Source: Oscillospiraceae bacterium
Lineage (GTDB): Bacteria > Bacillota > Clostridia > Oscillospirales > Ruminococcaceae
Length of the DNA stretch: 13,701 nt
Direction of reading: 5' to 3'
NCBI GenBank assembly: GCA_029005335.1
Contig: JAQXFT010000107.1
Coordinates: 1 to 13,701, forward strand
This document shows, one piece after another, positions 1-8,186 of the stretch (positions are counted from its first letter, which is position 1; every line of letters starts with the position of its first letter). A program made the translations under genes and the position numbers. The notes beneath the pieces were generated by a model. That model made no database searches. It had not been told where the DNA came from and saw only the letters and a program-made list of their open reading frames with translations.

Positions 1-320
1 ACTATCCGCTGATGATTTACGACTATAACCTTATAATCTGAAATGCTTTCAAAACATTTCTCAATATCAGGGGAAAATTTGTCATGATTCCCTGAAATCA
101 TATGCTTTCTGCCTTTAAGCTTCCTTATGACATCAAGAGCCATATTTTTTTCCCAGATTAAATCTCCCAGAATATATACCTCATCATTATCTGAGACGGT
201 ATTATTCCAGTTTGCTGTTATTGCATGGTTTTCTTCCTCAAGTGACTGAAAAGGTCGGTTATCAAACCTTATTGCACCTATATGTCCAATATGCAAATCG
301 GATATAAAAAATACTGACAT
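1..320 (-). CDS. Metallophosphoesterase, N-terminal part (gene runs off the left edge)
   Basis: The first 106 residues of a calcineurin-like metallophosphoesterase; the C-terminus lies outside the window. Seen directly: the N-terminal metal-binding motif SDLHIGH (D8, H10), a GD motif in YILGDLIW (D53) and the GNHD motif at 77-80, in the order and spacing of the family's two-metal centre. The family hydrolyses phosphomono- or diesters; the substrate cannot be told from this part. The ATG at 320 is preceded by GAGGAG about 8 bases upstream. The gene starts 15 bases after the stop of the VWA protein, so it is the last visible gene of the operon that begins at 5832-5860. I see no signal peptide, which suggests a cytoplasmic enzyme. 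The missing C-terminal half should carry the remaining metal histidines (GHxH-type). Family assignment is firm; the biological role is open. Confidence 0.9.
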   Translation of the reverse strand, partial: MSVFFISDLHIGHIGAIRFDNRPFQSLEEENHAITANWNNTVSDNDEVYILGDLIWEKNMALDVIRKLKGRKHMISGNHDKFSPDIEKCFESISDYKVIVVNHQRI

Positions 321-335
321 AAAATCATCTCCTCG

Positions 336-2180
336 TTATTCAAAATAGAATACCTTTCCCCTCGCACGGAAGGGAAGTCTGTTCCCTTTCGGAATAATAA
401 AAGCGTGTTCACGGTGAATTGAAAGACTGCTTTCGATATATCCGTCAGTGATAATAAGTACAGGAGCATTATCAGGAAAATCCTTTGCATTTTCAAGCAA
501 ATCTACAGCCGGCTGAATCACTGTTCCTCCCCTGCCCTTTACCTCAACTCTTCCGGCAATATCCTCCGGAGCTATATATCCTGTATCATAAGGCAGGGTA
601 TCACAAAAAACAACTCTGACAAAAGGTACGTCCCTTGATACCGAATAGCTTGCAGTCGCTCCCAGAGCCTTGCCAATCATATCCGTACTCATGGAGGCAG
701 ATGTATCAATAATTACGGCATAAGTCCTGCTTTTAGCTGAAATATCCTGCATAACATAGCTTGGTCGGGGGATATCCGGAGTACTGTTCTGCCGTCTGCT
801 CGGACGGGCATATGTTCTGTGCCTTTCAAGAGGAGCAAAGCACATATCAAACCATTCTGCAAGCCTTACGTCCCACGGAATCGGAGGCACTGAAAGTGCC
901 TTGATTTCTTCAATAAGTCCTGCCGGAATAAATCCTCTTCCGGTGTCCTGATGATATTCCAGACCGCTCATCAAAGCACTTCTGCAGAAATCATCAAGAG
1001 TTGTCGGCTTTAATCCTGACTCCGCATAGCCCTCATCGAGAATATCACCCTTTCCGTATCCCCTGAATGTTTCAAGCTTTGAATTTTTACGCATATTTGT
1101 TATAAGCTTATCATAGATTTCCTCAGCAGAACTGTTTTTCAGCGATTCATCATAAAGAAGACCTTTTTCCGGCATAGAGCCTATCCGCATTTCATTGAGC
1201 CAGCCATTGATGACAAAATCGCAGGCTACATTCCAGAGATAGGGATTTCTGCCGTTACAGCGTTCGTGATGCTGTAAGCCTGCATGAAGATATTCATGTG
1301 CAAGTACAAATTTCCATTCCTCAGAATTAAGACCTGCTGACGAATTTACATAAATTTTCCGCTCTGTTACGTCAATTCCTGCAACGGAAACGTCCTTACA
1401 GAGTGCCGGCCCTTTTCCATATCCGACTTCTATAATCTCAAAGCCTGATGCAAGTCCGCCGAGAAGCGGATAGTGATTGACAAACCATTCAGAGGCTCTC
1501 TCCTGTACGCTTTGCGGTTTATCTTCAGATACTCCGCCTGCTGTATTTATTACTCTCCTCACAGAATCCGAAACAGCATATGCAAATTCCTCAGAGTAAT
1601 TATCATACGTTCTCCAGCTGGATTTTCTATTCCATATCATATCGGGTTCGTTGCTTTTTGCAGTGCCGTAAAAATTTCCGGATAAATTTATATTTCTCCG
1701 GAAAAGCTCTTCATAGATTCTGCGTTCATCTGAAAGCAAAAGCGTTCTGTCAGAAATTTCGTAAAGAGCCTTTCCGAATTTTATATCCGAAAGAAATTTG
1801 GTTACATAGATATCACAAGCCATATTCCAGAGATGACGATTACAGTTTTCGACCCATTCCTTTTTGCCGTCGGTGGTTTTTCTGAAAAATCCCGTCATAT
1901 TTTCCGGTTCAAAATGTCCGAAGCAGAAATGAAGCATACAGTGAGCTATTATATATGCCCATTCCTCAGGAGTATGACTTTCCTGAGGATTCATAAGAAT
2001 CTGACCGCTTTCATAGGATACTGCCGAAGTACCCTTTGAAAGCCTGTTCTTTTCAGCAATGCTTAAATGTATATGTATTCTGCCGAATAACGGGTGACTG
2101 TTTATAATCCCTATGCCTTCTGTAAGCTTCTTTTCATTGGTGCTGAGCTTGTCATCAGCTTTTTTATTCGTCTTAGCCAT
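336..2180 (-). CDS. Metallopeptidase-like / VWA protein (DUF2201 type) with duplicated peptidase-like domain
   Basis: A 614-residue protein of the family that joins a putative metallopeptidase domain to a C-terminal von Willebrand A-like domain. The peptidase-like unit occurs twice. Copy 1 (about 25-160) has HCMLH at 80-84 followed by a WNMACD motif. Copy 2 (about 232-360) has an intact HEYLH zinc motif at 295-299 followed by WNVACD. The VWA domain (about 485-614) shows MIDAS-like DTSAS (492-496), a GGT threonine (551-553) and ITDG (D579). Copy 1 has Cys for the catalytic Glu and is probably structural. The preceding gene encodes the MoxR-type ATPase expected to work with a VWA partner, and the two are translationally coupled. 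I chose the ATG at 2180 because AGGTGA sits 5 bases upstream; a GTG at 2189 overlaps the upstream stop but lacks such a site. The target of the complex is unknown. Confidence 0.88.
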   Translation of the reverse strand: MAKTNKKADDKLSTNEKKLTEGIGIINSHPLFGRIHIHLSIAEKNRLSKGTSAVSYESGQILMNPQESHTPEEWAYIIAHCMLHFCFGHFEPENMTGFFRKTTDGKKEWVENCNRHLWNMACDIYVTKFLSDIKFGKALYEISDRTLLLSDERRIYEELFRRNINLSGNFYGTAKSNEPDMIWNRKSSWRTYDNYSEEFAYAVSDSVRRVINTAGGVSEDKPQSVQERASEWFVNHYPLLGGLASGFEIIEVGYGKGPALCKDVSVAGIDVTERKIYVNSSAGLNSEEWKFVLAHEYLHAGLQHHERCNGRNPYLWNVACDFVINGWLNEMRIGSMPEKGLLYDESLKNSSAEEIYDKLITNMRKNSKLETFRGYGKGDILDEGYAESGLKPTTLDDFCRSALMSGLEYHQDTGRGFIPAGLIEEIKALSVPPIPWDVRLAEWFDMCFAPLERHRTYARPSRRQNSTPDIPRPSYVMQDISAKSRTYAVIIDTSASMSTDMIGKALGATASYSVSRDVPFVRVVFCDTLPYDTGYIAPEDIAGRVEVKGRGGTVIQPAVDLLENAKDFPDNAPVLIITDGYIESSLSIHREHAFIIPKGNRLPFRARGKVFYFE

Positions 2181-2185
2181 TATAG

Positions 2186-2191
2186 TCACCT
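2186..2191 (-). promoter_or_regulatory. Ribosome binding site that decides the start of the VWA gene
   Basis: On the minus strand AGGTGA lies 5 bases before the ATG at 2180 and contains the TGA stop of the ATPase gene. Ribosomes ending the ATPase would therefore finish on the site that starts the next gene, which implies translational coupling. It argues against the alternative GTG at 2189. Confidence 0.6.
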
Positions 2192-3244
2192 GTTTATAAG
2201 TCTGGGCAAATCACGTATGATTTCAAGCATGAACCATTCCGGAAGCACCTTGTCATCTTCTGATGAAACAACCATTTGTGCAATCTCCAGACTGATATGC
2301 GATAAATCCTTTATCATAGCCTTTGCCCTGTGAGTAAGCTGTTGAGTATTATTATCAAGCTTCTGCTTGTCTTTCGGAAGCTCCATAAGAAGCTTTGAAC
2401 GAAAGCTTTGTGCAACGAAATACAATACATCTCTTTGGGAGGGGTCTGAGGGGAATTTTGCTTCACCCTTTATAATTTTACTGAGAAGATTTTTATTTCC
2501 TGCCTGTTTTACAAATGCAAGGAACTGTCCGGCGTGTTTTGGTGATACAGAACCATATGCAAGTACTCTGAGTATGCCCTCCGGAATATTTTTTTCACCT
2601 GCTCCGTATTCTTTGAGAGCGTCACTAAGCATATGCCATGAACGTGGAGTAGAATAAGGCTCTTCGGTTTTTGGCGGTTCTGAAAATAAATGGTCGGGTC
2701 GCTGTGTTATATAATCTGTTACCCAGCTGTGAATATTTTCACTGTATGCCCATTCAAGCCACTGATTCGGATTGACAGTAAGCTGTACATGAAACATTCG
2801 GTTAATCAGAGCGGAAGACATTGTTTTGACAATTGCACTGTCCTGAGAACGGTTTCCCGCACCTATTACAACACTTCCCTTCGGAAGATGATATTCACCG
2901 ATTCTTCTCTCATGAATCAGACTGTAAAAGGCTTTCTGAACCTCCTGTGAGCAGGCATTAAGCTCGTCCAGAAACAGAACATAAGGCTCTTTTCTTGCAA
3001 TCATTTTCGGAGGAATAAAGCATGAGGTTTCACCCTCGATTTTCGGAATACCTATAATATCCTCCGGAGCAAGCTGACTTCCGAGAAGTGATACACACGG
3101 CAGTCCGACATCATCTGCAAATTTCTGAACCAAAGCTGATTTTCCTGTTCCCGGAGCTCCCCATATAAATACTGGTCTTACGGGAGATATATTCAGCAAC
3201 AAATCTGAAAGCTCATTCTGTGTCACGTTAAACGGCAGATTCAT
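2186..3244 (-). CDS. MoxR-type AAA+ ATPase
   Basis: A 352-residue AAA+ ATPase. Seen directly: Walker A GAPGTGKS (29-36), Walker B VLFLDELN (89-96), a sensor-1 region GAGNRSQDSA with N131, and an arginine-finger-like ALINRM (R149). The spacing fits the MoxR/AAA_5 group, which remodels or activates partner proteins, commonly a VWA protein encoded next door. The following gene is exactly such a partner, with its start within a few bases of this stop, so the two very probably form one complex. The ATG at 3244 has GAGGG about 8 bases upstream. It begins 19 bases after the EAL gene stop, so it belongs to the same transcript. No membrane segment is seen; cytoplasmic. The assignment to the ATPase group is firm; the chaperone target is not known. 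Confidence 0.92.
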   Translation of the reverse strand: MNLPFNVTQNELSDLLLNISPVRPVFIWGAPGTGKSALVQKFADDVGLPCVSLLGSQLAPEDIIGIPKIEGETSCFIPPKMIARKEPYVLFLDELNACSQEVQKAFYSLIHERRIGEYHLPKGSVVIGAGNRSQDSAIVKTMSSALINRMFHVQLTVNPNQWLEWAYSENIHSWVTDYITQRPDHLFSEPPKTEEPYSTPRSWHMLSDALKEYGAGEKNIPEGILRVLAYGSVSPKHAGQFLAFVKQAGNKNLLSKIIKGEAKFPSDPSQRDVLYFVAQSFRSKLLMELPKDKQKLDNNTQQLTHRAKAMIKDLSHISLEIAQMVVSSEDDKVLPEWFMLEIIRDLPRLINR

Positions 3245-3263
3245 TTTATTTTCCCTCTTTCAG

Positions 3264-4085
3264 TTATTCAAAACGCTTTTCCGGCATTGAATAATGATAT
3301 CCCTGAGAATATCTTATACCGCAGTCAGAAACAAGCTTCTGTATTTCTGCATTTTCAACAAATTCAGCTATGACAAATCTGTCATGTCTTTCCGCCCATG
3401 AAGCGATAATCTCCATAAGCTCTCTTGCACATTCGTCCTTGCATATATTCTTTACGATTTCTCCGTCAATTTTTATGTACTGGGCATTTATGCGGAAAAG
3501 ATATACAAGATTTGAAAATCCGTTTCCGAAGTCGTCAATAGCAATTTTTCCTCCGGCATTTATTACAGCATTGGTAAAGGCATCTATAATCTGATAATCC
3601 TTTATTTCCTCCGATTCGGTTATCTCAAATATAAAGTTTTCAGGGTGCGGAGCAGTTTCAAGAAAATTCAGAATCAGGTGGATAATATTATAGTTGTAAA
3701 TATCATTTACATCTATATTTATAGTAACCCTTTCATTTCTGTTCCGGAATATCTTCATAACCTTTTCAATCATCATACAGGATATTTCATTATAGAAGCC
3801 ATATTCCTTTGCAACAGGCATGAATACATAGGGAGAATATACACGTCCGTCCTCGTCCTCAATACGCATAAGAGCTTCATATGTCGTAATCCGGTCAAGG
3901 CTGTTGTCATGTATACCCTGAAAATAGGGTACTACCCTGTCATTCAGTATCGCATCATTGAGGATATTAATCATGCGGATTTTTTCGGCTCTTTCACTTT
4001 CTATGCTGGAATTTTTGCTGTATATCTGAATGCATTCATGTGAACCAGCCATTTTTTCAAGCATCATTTCAGCTTTTTCGAGCAT
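3264..4085 (-). CDS. EAL-domain c-di-GMP phosphodiesterase (probably the C-terminal piece of a split FIST-GGDEF-EAL protein)
   Basis: As an independent frame this is 273 residues. Residues 1-25 resemble the last helix and strand of a GGDEF domain rather than a normal N-terminus. Residues 45-273 form an EAL domain with its key residues present: EALMR (70-74), NID (N123, D125), EITES (E154, E157), DDFG (D184, D185), KID (K205), AEFVE (E241, E244) and QGY (Q261). Hydrolysis of c-di-GMP is therefore plausible. The ATG at 4085 has no ribosome site; upstream reads straight into the preceding gene in the same frame, only ACA GAT lying between that gene's TAA and this ATG. Expression as a separate protein would need reinitiation. 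Otherwise this is the broken end of one 836-residue protein. Confidence 0.85.
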   Translation of the reverse strand: MLEKAEMMLEKMAGSHECIQIYSKNSSIESERAEKIRMINILNDAILNDRVVPYFQGIHDNSLDRITTYEALMRIEDEDGRVYSPYVFMPVAKEYGFYNEISCMMIEKVMKIFRNRNERVTINIDVNDIYNYNIIHLILNFLETAPHPENFIFEITESEEIKDYQIIDAFTNAVINAGGKIAIDDFGNGFSNLVYLFRINAQYIKIDGEIVKNICKDECARELMEIIASWAERHDRFVIAEFVENAEIQKLVSDCGIRYSQGYHYSMPEKRFE

Positions 4086-4094
4086 ATCTGTTTA
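4086..4094 (-). other. In-frame TAA junction between the FIST-GGDEF and EAL parts
   Basis: On the minus strand the frame reads ATC AAC TAA ACA GAT ATG. The TAA is the only stop between the start at 5777 and the stop at 3264. Residues before it (VPVCEFAIVIN) look like the late strand of a GGDEF domain, and residues after it (TDMLEKAEMMLEKMAG) look like the domain's last helix, usually written ADxLLxxADxALYxAK. The stop therefore cuts through a fold, which is unlike a natural domain boundary. Confidence 0.75.
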
Positions 4095-5777
4095 GTTGAT
4101 TACTATTGCAAATTCGCATACCGGAACATAGTTGTTATATTTCTGAGTCATGGTTATAGCCTGAACTTCTTTTATTTTTGCTATAAAGTCATCTCCTATA
4201 ACCTCATCAGCAGCAGCAATTACAAGAAACTTTGAGTTGTAAAAATAACAGCTGTAGTAATTTGTCCCGAGAAAATCAGAAATCTGCTTTATACATTTTA
4301 TGGAATGTTCTTCAAAATCCTCTTCGCTCATAAAAGCCGTTATAAGTGAACGGTTTTTAATATTGACAACGCAGATTTTATTTCTTATTCCCCTGCCTAT
4401 GTCATAGAAGTATTTGGTTATATTTCCAAGACCTGTACGGGCATCGGTAAAAAGCCTTTTTTCTATGTCACGCTTCTGTCTTATTGATGCATTGCTGTCG
4501 TCGCCTGCGGAATGGTTTATCAGATAGTTTATGATATGCTGATTGTTGTCATAGAGCATATTGACATTGAGAGCAAGTGCTGATGTATCGATACGGGGCT
4601 TATTACGGCTCTCAGCGAGAGAAGCTATTACTGTAGTATAGTTGCAGAATCGGTTTGCATTTCCGGAATATCCTATCTCACTCAGCATGATCGCACCGCT
4701 GAGATTTGTTCTCTTAAAGGGCATAAATTCCCAGTCAGCACAGCTTTTGAACATAACTGTTCTGGAAATACAGCTGTATGCAAAGAGAACATCTGAGGGC
4801 TTATCCTTGAGACGGTCACAGACGTCCTGACAGACTTCTATAGTATGCTGCATACTTGAATAGGAAATCTTTATACGGTCTCCGGTTTTGATATTTCCGA
4901 CAGTAAACATAACGGGACTGGGTTCATCAGGAAAGATACTTAATTTTTCGTTCTGAGGAGAATAATTTATAAGCCATGGGATATTGCCGTAATTCTTCTT
5001 CACAATCGGAAATGTACTTGTAATATTATCGGGATTTTCAAGCTCTGAGAGATTTATTCCGAGAATATTTTCATACCATTCAACAGCGTCCTGTCCGTCT
5101 ACCTTTCTTATAATCACATCATCTGCTTCAGTTACAGTATATGTTTTTCCGACAGGTTCGGTAACATATACAACCTCAGAATTTACTGTCATATATTCGT
5201 TGTTTACTACTGCACAGACAACACCTGATTTTGCAACCTCAGATTCATTGAATACAAAGCTCTGCATTTCACGGGAATCAGGAGTCTGAGTTATATGATG
5301 ATTTGCTATTCCTCCGAGAATCTGTATTTCAGGGAGCTTTTTATTCATGCTGTCAACAAAATCGCTCATACTGACATTTATATATATAGGTGATGAAAAT
5401 ACAAGCATAAAATTTGAATCCTCATCAGCTGAGGTTTTCCGGCATACGATATCTGCAAGCTCCTCGCCTGACATTCTCTCTGAGCCGACCGGTACAAGAC
5501 AGGTTCTGCAATAAGCATTGGCAAATTCCGTAATCGAAATCAGACATTTATCAGGTATAATTTTTCCGTTCAGTATAACGGCAGAGGTACTGCACCCCAC
5601 AATTTTACTGTTAGGCAGAAATTTTTTTATTGTTCCGACAAGAGCAGGTATATCTTCAATTTCATGAATACACGTATGGATTCTTATTAAATATTCTCTG
5701 TTGAATTCTATTGAATTGGAATACAGAAATTCCTCAAACTGACTTTCTGACTGATATAATAAATTAAAGCTTTTCAT
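4092..5777 (-). CDS. FIST sensor protein with degenerate GGDEF domain (N-terminal piece of a split FIST-GGDEF-EAL protein)
   Basis: A 561-residue soluble protein. The FIST N part covers about 25-220 with GCSTSAVI (61-68) and ILGGIA (153-158). The FIST C part covers about 225-390 with the YSCISR motif (334-339) and a G-x-x-x-SEIG stretch near 361-369. FIST domains are predicted small-ligand sensors, often for amino acids, attached to signalling outputs. From about 440 the sequence follows the GGDEF fold: FTDARTGLGN at 443-452 matches the usual DxLTGLxN entry. The active-site position reads YNSKF (513-517) instead of GGDEF, so no cyclase activity is expected; a GTP-binding or purely structural role is possible. 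The domain stops short at an in-frame TAA and its missing end follows in the EAL gene. The ATG at 5777 has GGGAG 8 bases upstream. First gene of the operon. Confidence 0.85.
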   Translation of the reverse strand: MKSFNLLYQSESQFEEFLYSNSIEFNREYLIRIHTCIHEIEDIPALVGTIKKFLPNSKIVGCSTSAVILNGKIIPDKCLISITEFANAYCRTCLVPVGSERMSGEELADIVCRKTSADEDSNFMLVFSSPIYINVSMSDFVDSMNKKLPEIQILGGIANHHITQTPDSREMQSFVFNESEVAKSGVVCAVVNNEYMTVNSEVVYVTEPVGKTYTVTEADDVIIRKVDGQDAVEWYENILGINLSELENPDNITSTFPIVKKNYGNIPWLINYSPQNEKLSIFPDEPSPVMFTVGNIKTGDRIKISYSSMQHTIEVCQDVCDRLKDKPSDVLFAYSCISRTVMFKSCADWEFMPFKRTNLSGAIMLSEIGYSGNANRFCNYTTVIASLAESRNKPRIDTSALALNVNMLYDNNQHIINYLINHSAGDDSNASIRQKRDIEKRLFTDARTGLGNITKYFYDIGRGIRNKICVVNIKNRSLITAFMSEEDFEEHSIKCIKQISDFLGTNYYSCYFYNSKFLVIAAADEVIGDDFIAKIKEVQAITMTQKYNNYVPVCEFAIVIN

Positions 5778-5831
5778 TCAATGCACTCCCTTTGTATTTA
5801 AAAATTATCCATTTCTGTATAATTTAAAATA

Positions 5832-5860
5832 ATTATACCACATTATTCCAGAATTTTCAA
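5832..5860 (-). promoter_or_regulatory. Sigma-70-type promoter of the FIST/EAL/MoxR/VWA operon
   Basis: On the minus strand TTGAAA (5860-5855), a 17-base spacer and TATAAT (5837-5832), with a TGG extended -10 directly before the TATAAT. Transcription should start near 5825, giving a leader of about 48 bases. A perfect AACCGGTT palindrome (5859-5866) touches the -35 box and could be an operator; that is inference. Confidence 0.8.
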
Positions 5861-5947
5861 CCGGTTTTCTATTTAATTCAAAAATTATATTTAAAAACTG
5901 CGGATTTTGTAATAAATAATATTTTTCTGGACAATATAAAAATATAC

Positions 5948-5976
5948 TTGCAAAATATGTTGTTCAGATGTATAAT
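5948..5976 (+). promoter_or_regulatory. Sigma-70-type promoter of the bile salt hydrolase operon
   Basis: TTGCAA (5948-5953), a 17-base spacer and TATAAT (5971-5976). Transcription should start near 5983, only a few bases before the GGAGG at 5986-5990, so the leader is short. It diverges from the promoter at 5832-5860 within the same 222-base gap. Confidence 0.78.
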
Positions 5977-5999
5977 ATAATTTATGGAGGTGCATAAGT

Positions 6000-6977
6000 A
6001 TGTGTACAAGTATTGCTATGAGAAACGAAAATTTTTACTTCGGCAGAAATATGGATATCGATTACAGCTTCGGCGAAAAAGTCGTAATCACTCCCAGAAA
6101 CTATCCTTTCAGATTCAGATATGCCAGCAATTCTGAAAATCATTATGCTCTAATCGGAATGGCTTCCGTAACAGATAATTATCCGCTTTATGCTGAGGCT
6201 TCAAACGAAAAGGGATTATGTATGGCTGGTCTTAACTTTCCGGATAACGCCTGTTATTCTGAAGCCGGAAAGCCTGATAAATCAAATATAGCCGTATTTG
6301 AACTGATACCCTGGATTCTTGGACAGTGTTCATCTGTTCAGGAGGCTGAAAAGCTTCTTGAAAAGACAAACCTTATTTCCGAACCCTTCAGCAGTGATAT
6401 TCCGACTGCTACGCTTCACTGGCATATAGCTGATAAAAATTCTTCAATTGTACTGGAATCCACTCATGACGGATTGCACATCTATGACAATCCTGTTGAC
6501 GTTCTTACAAACAATCCGACATTTGATTTTCATATGACAAATCTTTGTCAGTATGCAAATCTCAGTGTAAGAATACCTGAAAACTGCCTGACACAAAAAT
6601 CAGGCGTTAAGCTTTTCGGAAAAGGTATGGGAAGCTGTGGACTGCCCGGCGATTTCTCCCCTGCCTCACGATTCGTAAAGGCTTCATATATTCTTGCAAA
6701 TTCTGTGTGCAAAAATTCAGAAAATGACTGCATTTCCCAATTCTTCCATATACTCGATTCCGTGGCAGTGGTAAACGGAAGCATTGAGGCAAGAGACAGT
6801 CTCCCCTACTTTACAGTATATTCATGCTGTATCAATGCTGATAAGGGAACATATTACTGCAAAACATATAACAATAATCAGATATCTGCTGTGAACATCT
6901 TTAATTCAGATATCGAAAGTTCTCTGCTGATGGAATTTCCTCTCACAGAAGTACAGCAAATCTGCTTTAAAAACTAA
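6000..6977 (+). CDS. bsh: Bile salt hydrolase (choloylglycine hydrolase family)
   Basis: A 325-residue Ntn-hydrolase that cuts the amide of glycine- or taurine-conjugated bile salts. The Met is followed at once by the nucleophile Cys2 (MCTS), freed when Met is removed, as in this family. All other active-site residues are visible at the positions expected from Clostridium perfringens enzyme: R16 and D19 (GRNMD), N79 (GLNFP), N171 (LTNNP) and R224 (SPASRF). The loop before R224 reads GMG (209-211), the G-x-G pattern that has been linked to taurine preference in such enzymes; the link here is inference. Length is normal and no signal peptide is seen, so it is cytoplasmic. GGAGG lies 9 bases before the start. 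It is first in an operon with a flavodiiron protein 25 bases downstream. A penicillin V acylase is the main alternative, but overall similarity favours bile salts. Confidence 0.92.
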   Translation: MCTSIAMRNENFYFGRNMDIDYSFGEKVVITPRNYPFRFRYASNSENHYALIGMASVTDNYPLYAEASNEKGLCMAGLNFPDNACYSEAGKPDKSNIAVFELIPWILGQCSSVQEAEKLLEKTNLISEPFSSDIPTATLHWHIADKNSSIVLESTHDGLHIYDNPVDVLTNNPTFDFHMTNLCQYANLSVRIPENCLTQKSGVKLFGKGMGSCGLPGDFSPASRFVKASYILANSVCKNSENDCISQFFHILDSVAVVNGSIEARDSLPYFTVYSCCINADKGTYYCKTYNNNQISAVNIFNSDIESSLLMEFPLTEVQQICFKN

Positions 6978-7002
6978 AATAAAAATTACAGGAGGTTTTA
7001 AA

Positions 7003-8148
7003 ATGCAAAATATAATCTATATCGGAGCTGATGACAAGGATATTGACCTTTTTGAAAGTCAATATATTGTCCCTAACGGAGTTTCCTATAATTCATATCT
7101 CATTTCTGACGAAAAAATTGCTGTCATGGATACGGTTGACGCAAGAAAGACTTCTGAATGGCTCGAAAAGCTTGAAAAATCCCTTAACGGCAGAAAGCCG
7201 GATTATCTCATACTTTCACACCTTGAACCAGACCATTCCGGAAGTATAACAGAATTTCTCAAGGCTTATCCCGATACAACACTTGTCGGAAACTTTAAAA
7301 CCTTTGCTTTTCTCCCGCAGTTCTGCAACATTGATGAAAATACCAGAAAGCTTACGGTAAAAGAGGGAGATGAGCTTTCACTCGGAAAAAGAAATCTCAG
7401 ATTCCTCATGGCTCCTATGATTCACTGGCCGGAAGTAATGGTTACATATGAGACTACGGAAAAAATTCTTTTTTCAGCCGACGGCTTCGGAAAATTCGGA
7501 ACTCTCGATACAAAAGAGGACTGGCTCTGTGAAGCAAGACGCTATTATTTCAACATAGTCGGAAAATATGGCGTACAGGTTCAGGCTCTCCTGAAAAAGC
7601 TCTCAGGATATGAGATAAACGCAATATATCCCCTTCATGGTCCGGTACTCACTGAAAACCTCGGTTTCTATCTCGATAAATACAATACGTGGAGCAGTTA
7701 TATTCCGGAGGATAAGGGAATATTTATAGCATATGCTTCAATTCACGGAAATACTGCAAAGACAGCCGGAAAGCTTGCGGAAATTCTTGCATCAAAGACA
7801 ACCGATAAAATTACTGTTGCCGACCTTTCAAGAATCGATATGGCGGAATGTGTTGAAGATGCTTTCAGATACGACAGAATGATTCTTGCAAGCTCAACTT
7901 ATGACGGCGGAATTTTCCCATGCATGGAAAATTTCCTGAATCACCTTAAATCAAAAAATTATCAGTGCCGTACAGTCGGTTTAATCGAAAACGGAACATG
8001 GGCTCCTATGTCCGGAAAGCTCATGAAAGCATATCTCGAATCTATGAAAAATATTAAAATCTGTGAGAATATTGTAACGCTCCGTTCCTCTATGAATGAA
8101 AGTACAAACGAATCACTTGTCAGACTTGCCGATGAAATTCTCTCATAA
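7003..8148 (+). CDS. fprA: FprA-type flavodiiron protein (O2/NO reductase)
   Basis: A 381-residue A-type flavoprotein that reduces O2 to water and/or NO to N2O, protecting anaerobes. The N-terminal metallo-beta-lactamase-like domain (about 1-235) carries the diiron ligands: H73, E75 and D77 in HLEPDH (73-78), H141 (MIHWPE), D160 (SADGFG) and H212 (YPLHGP). The C-terminal flavodoxin domain (about 240-381) has the FMN phosphate loop ASIHGNTAKT (245-254) and a second FMN region ASSTYDGG. There is no rubredoxin extension, so electrons must come from a separate rubredoxin or other donor not encoded here. AGGAGG (6990-6995) is 7 bases before the ATG. It shares a transcript with the bile salt hydrolase. 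Whether O2 or NO is the main substrate cannot be read from the sequence. Confidence 0.95.
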   Translation: MQNIIYIGADDKDIDLFESQYIVPNGVSYNSYLISDEKIAVMDTVDARKTSEWLEKLEKSLNGRKPDYLILSHLEPDHSGSITEFLKAYPDTTLVGNFKTFAFLPQFCNIDENTRKLTVKEGDELSLGKRNLRFLMAPMIHWPEVMVTYETTEKILFSADGFGKFGTLDTKEDWLCEARRYYFNIVGKYGVQVQALLKKLSGYEINAIYPLHGPVLTENLGFYLDKYNTWSSYIPEDKGIFIAYASIHGNTAKTAGKLAEILASKTTDKITVADLSRIDMAECVEDAFRYDRMILASSTYDGGIFPCMENFLNHLKSKNYQCRTVGLIENGTWAPMSGKLMKAYLESMKNIKICENIVTLRSSMNESTNESLVRLADEILS

Positions 8149-8186
8149 TATTATAAGATTCAGCCAATATGGAGATAGTATACACT

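Noticed and set aside
2181..2189. GTG at 2189 as start of the VWA protein
   Set aside because: It overlaps the upstream stop but has no ribosome site, while the ATG at 2180 has AGGTGA at a good distance.
3645..4043. 132-residue open frame on the plus strand
   Set aside because: Antisense to the EAL gene with its conserved motifs; no promoter or ribosome site seen.
4092..4094. TAA reassigned to an amino acid in this organism
   Set aside because: Other genes in the window clearly end at TAA at their natural length (bile salt hydrolase at 6977, flavodiiron protein at 8148, VWA protein at 336).
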